A stretch of 6,333 bases of DNA from an uncultured Oscillibacter sp. (GTDB lineage: Bacteria > Bacillota > Clostridia > Oscillospirales > Oscillospiraceae), in assembly GCA_947245315.1 (NCBI GenBank), contig CAMXNV010000128.1, positions 1-6,333 on the forward strand, given 5' to 3'. How positions within the stretch are numbered: the stretch's first letter is position 1; every line of letters begins with the position of its first letter. A program made the translations under genes and the position numbers. The notes beneath the pieces were generated by a model. It was not told where the DNA came from. It saw nothing but the letters and a program-made list of their open reading frames with translations, and did no database searches. This document shows, in pieces, positions 5,683 to 6,333 of this stretch.

Positions 5683-5711
5683 TTGACATTTGTCAATTTT
5701 TTACATATACT
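5683..5711 (+). promoter_or_regulatory. Sigma-A-type promoter of the 82-codon gene
   Basis: TTGACA (5683-5688) and TATACT (5706-5711) are 17 bp apart, close to consensus. The -35 box is half of a palindrome, TTGACATTTGTCAA (5683-5696), a possible operator. The predicted start near 5718 gives a leader of about 80 nt before the coding region. The 60 bp before this promoter hold GC-rich sequence without a clear terminator for the 58-codon gene. Confidence 0.85.
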
Positions 5712-5758
5712 ATAAGAAGGAAAACTCAATACAGCGTCATATGCACGGATCCAAAAAA

Positions 5759-5775
5759 CCCCGAAGGAATCGGGG
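5759..5775 (+). promoter_or_regulatory. Leader hairpin upstream of the 82-codon gene
   Basis: CCCCGA (5759-5764) and TCGGGG (5770-5775) form a perfect 6-bp stem with loop AGGAA. It lies in the 5' leader, 23 nt before the ATG. No U-tract follows, so it is not a terminator. The loop contains an AGGA that is a Shine-Dalgarno look-alike. Confidence 0.45.
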
Positions 5776-5798
5776 AACGTACGAAGGGTAGGCACTAC

Positions 5799-6047
5799 AT
5801 GGGATTTTGGAAGAAAGCCAAGGGACCGGCAGGGGGATCCGGCAGAGCTGCCGGCAGACTGAAGCAGTATCTGGACGCGATGAGCCGGTACCGGCATTGC
5901 AGCGACAAGGAGCTGGCGGCGCTGTTTCCAAATAGCGCCGGAGAGCAGAGAGTGGAAATCATCCGGCGGCTGAAGGAACGGGGATATACGGCCCTGGATC
6001 TGAGGCGGGAGTCCGGAGTGGAGAATATGGGGGAGGCCAAGCCCTGA
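5799..6047 (+). CDS. Small hypothetical protein (82 aa)
   Basis: I do not recognise this protein. It has a short basic, glycine-rich N-terminus (MGFWKKAKGPAGGSGRAAGR) followed by a predicted helical body at about 21-70 (LKQYLDAMSRYRHCSDKELAALF, then GEQRVEIIRRLKERGYTALDLRR) and a short acidic tail. There is one cysteine (34) and no membrane segment or signal peptide. The helical part could be a small protein- or nucleic-acid-binding module, but nothing proves this. ATG at 5799 is preceded by GAAGGGTAGG with the last AGG about 6 nt away, a moderate ribosome site. It has its own strong promoter, so it is probably a separate unit from the 58-codon gene. Coding is supported by promoter, start context and codon-like GC pattern. 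Confidence 0.75.
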   Translation: MGFWKKAKGPAGGSGRAAGRLKQYLDAMSRYRHCSDKELAALFPNSAGEQRVEIIRRLKERGYTALDLRRESGVENMGEAKP

Positions 6048-6098
6048 GAGGGTCCTCTCCCGGCGCGGGTTCCTTTCCGAACGGCGGAAGATTGAAAA

Positions 6099-6133
6099 CG
6101 CCCCTGTTTTGTCTGCTTGACAAAACGGGGGCG
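6099..6133. promoter_or_regulatory. 15-bp dyad overlapping the -35 box of the downstream promoter
   Basis: CGCCCCTGTTTTGTC (6099-6113) pairs with GACAAAACGGGGGCG (6119-6133), with only one T-G wobble and a 5-nt loop. The right arm covers part of the TTGACA box and the spacer of the promoter at 6117-6145. It may be an operator. On the - strand a TTTT follows the stem, so it could also be a terminator for transcription entering from the right. Confidence 0.6.
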
Positions 6134-6145
6134 GGTGCGTATAAT
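6117..6145 (+). promoter_or_regulatory. Perfect-consensus sigma-A promoter
   Basis: TTGACA (6117-6122) and TATAAT (6140-6145) match consensus at every base with the ideal 17-bp spacer. Transcription should start near 6152. No coding region with a ribosome site follows within the window, so it appears to drive a non-coding RNA or a leader. Confidence 0.88.
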
Positions 6146-6151
6146 AAAGGA

Positions 6152-6243
6152 AGAAGGGCGTTGCCGCAAGATGGTTAGCCCTTACAAGTCAAGATAGTGA
6201 ACTATGCTGACTGCTCGTGCCACCGGGCAGTCAGCACTTTTTT
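6152..6243 (+). ncRNA. Candidate small RNA or attenuator leader
   Basis: A predicted transcript of about 92 nt runs from the promoter start point to an intrinsic terminator. The 5' part can fold by AAGGGC (6154-6159) with GCCCTT (6178-6183). The middle can form a hairpin of AGTCA (6187-6191) with TGACT (6208-6212) plus ATAG/CTAT around a TGAA tetraloop. That hairpin uses the same bases as the 5' arm of the terminator, so the two are mutually exclusive, as in riboswitches and attenuators. There is no ribosome site with an ORF. I cannot match it to a known RNA family. It may be a stand-alone sRNA, or a leader of a gene beyond 6333; the following repeats make the first slightly more likely. Confidence 0.6.
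6205..6243 (+). terminator. Intrinsic terminator of the candidate small RNA
   Basis: TGCTGACTGC (6205-6214) pairs perfectly with GCAGTCAGCA (6227-6236). About three more pairs extend into the loop, and a run of six T (6238-6243) follows. This is a strong Rho-independent terminator. Confidence 0.92.
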
Positions 6244-6255
6244 GTCAAATTTTCC

Positions 6256-6282
6256 CTGCGAATGGGAGTGTCCTATTCGCAG
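6256..6282. repeat. Palindromic intergenic hairpin
   Basis: CTGCGAATGGGA (6256-6267) pairs with TCCTATTCGCAG (6271-6282) over 12 bp, with one G-T wobble and a GTG loop. It has no T tail, so it is not a terminator. Together with the next repeat it looks like a dispersed intergenic palindrome. Confidence 0.55.
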
Positions 6283-6289
6283 ATTTATT

Positions 6290-6321
6290 GTAGGGGGCGG
6301 GCTCTGTCCCGCCCCGTCTAC
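6290..6321. repeat. GC-rich REP-like palindrome
   Basis: GGGGCGGG (6294-6301) pairs with CCCGCCCC (6308-6315) around CTCTGT, and GTAG/CTAC extends the stem outside a 2-nt bulge. The form TTGTAGGGG-CGG…CCGCCCC is like short repeats scattered between genes in many gut Clostridia, by memory only. The copy number cannot be judged from one window. Confidence 0.55.
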
Positions 6322-6333
6322 CGGAAGCTGGGC

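Noticed and set aside
5741..5791. 16-codon upstream ORF (begins MHGSKKPRRN) in the leader of the 82-codon gene
   Set aside because: The nearest Shine-Dalgarno-like AAGGA is about 19 nt away, right at the predicted transcript 5' end, so initiation is unlikely; kept only as a remote possibility for a leader peptide.
5451..5897. - strand open frame of 148 codons across both small genes
   Set aside because: It crosses two + strand promoters and the AT-rich gap, and its sequence looks like a shadow translation without motif.
6048..6098. GAGAGG/CCTCTC hairpin just after the 82-codon gene as a terminator
   Set aside because: The loop is only 2 nt and no T run follows, so it is not a credible intrinsic terminator.
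6152..6204. tRNA-like reading of the GGGCGTTGCC…GCCC segment
   Set aside because: No acceptor, D, anticodon and T arm arrangement can be built and no TTCGA-type T loop is present.

Overview
The window looks like chromosomal DNA from a GC-rich, spore-forming member of the Clostridia, most like the Oscillospiraceae (Flavonifractor/Lawsonibacter/Oscillibacter type). The reasons are very GC-rich codon use, strong AGGAGG-type ribosome binding sites, TTGACA/TATAAT promoters, the sporulation pair spmA-spmB, and an AbrB-type regulator with a C-terminal zinc ribbon. The genus is an inference from style, not from a database match.

Region 1 (1-3097) is the distal end of a histidine biosynthesis operon on the + strand: hisA (5' end outside the window), hisF, an unrecognised cysteine-rich gene, hisIE (bifunctional) and a PHP-type histidinol-phosphatase. 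Genes overlap or nearly touch, and the operon closes at a perfect 17-bp stem terminator shared with the convergent abrB gene. Together these genes cover PRA-PH, PRA-CH, ProFAR isomerisation, the HisF cyclase step and histidinol-phosphate dephosphorylation. The cysteine-rich gene is the only member without an obvious histidine role.

Region 2 (3098-4756) holds abrB on the - strand, with a GTG start, its own sigma-A-type promoter and a stem-rich 3' flank, diverging from spmA-spmB on the + strand. SpmA and SpmB are membrane proteins needed for spore core dehydration in Bacillus. A 161-bp fold-back element (MITE-like, flanked by TGA on both sides) sits directly against the spmB stop codon.

Region 3 (4921-6047) has a small XRE-family regulator on the - strand diverging from two small unknown genes on the + strand (58 and 82 codons), each with a clear sigma-A-type promoter. 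The XRE leader contains an inverted repeat that includes its own Shine-Dalgarno and start codon.

Region 4 (6048-6333) has no protein gene that I can support. It has a perfect-consensus sigma-A promoter with a 15-bp dyad over its -35 box, a predicted ~92-nt RNA ending in a strong intrinsic terminator and able to form an alternative hairpin, and two strong palindromes that look like dispersed intergenic repeats. I see no tRNA, rRNA, CRISPR array or transposase gene.
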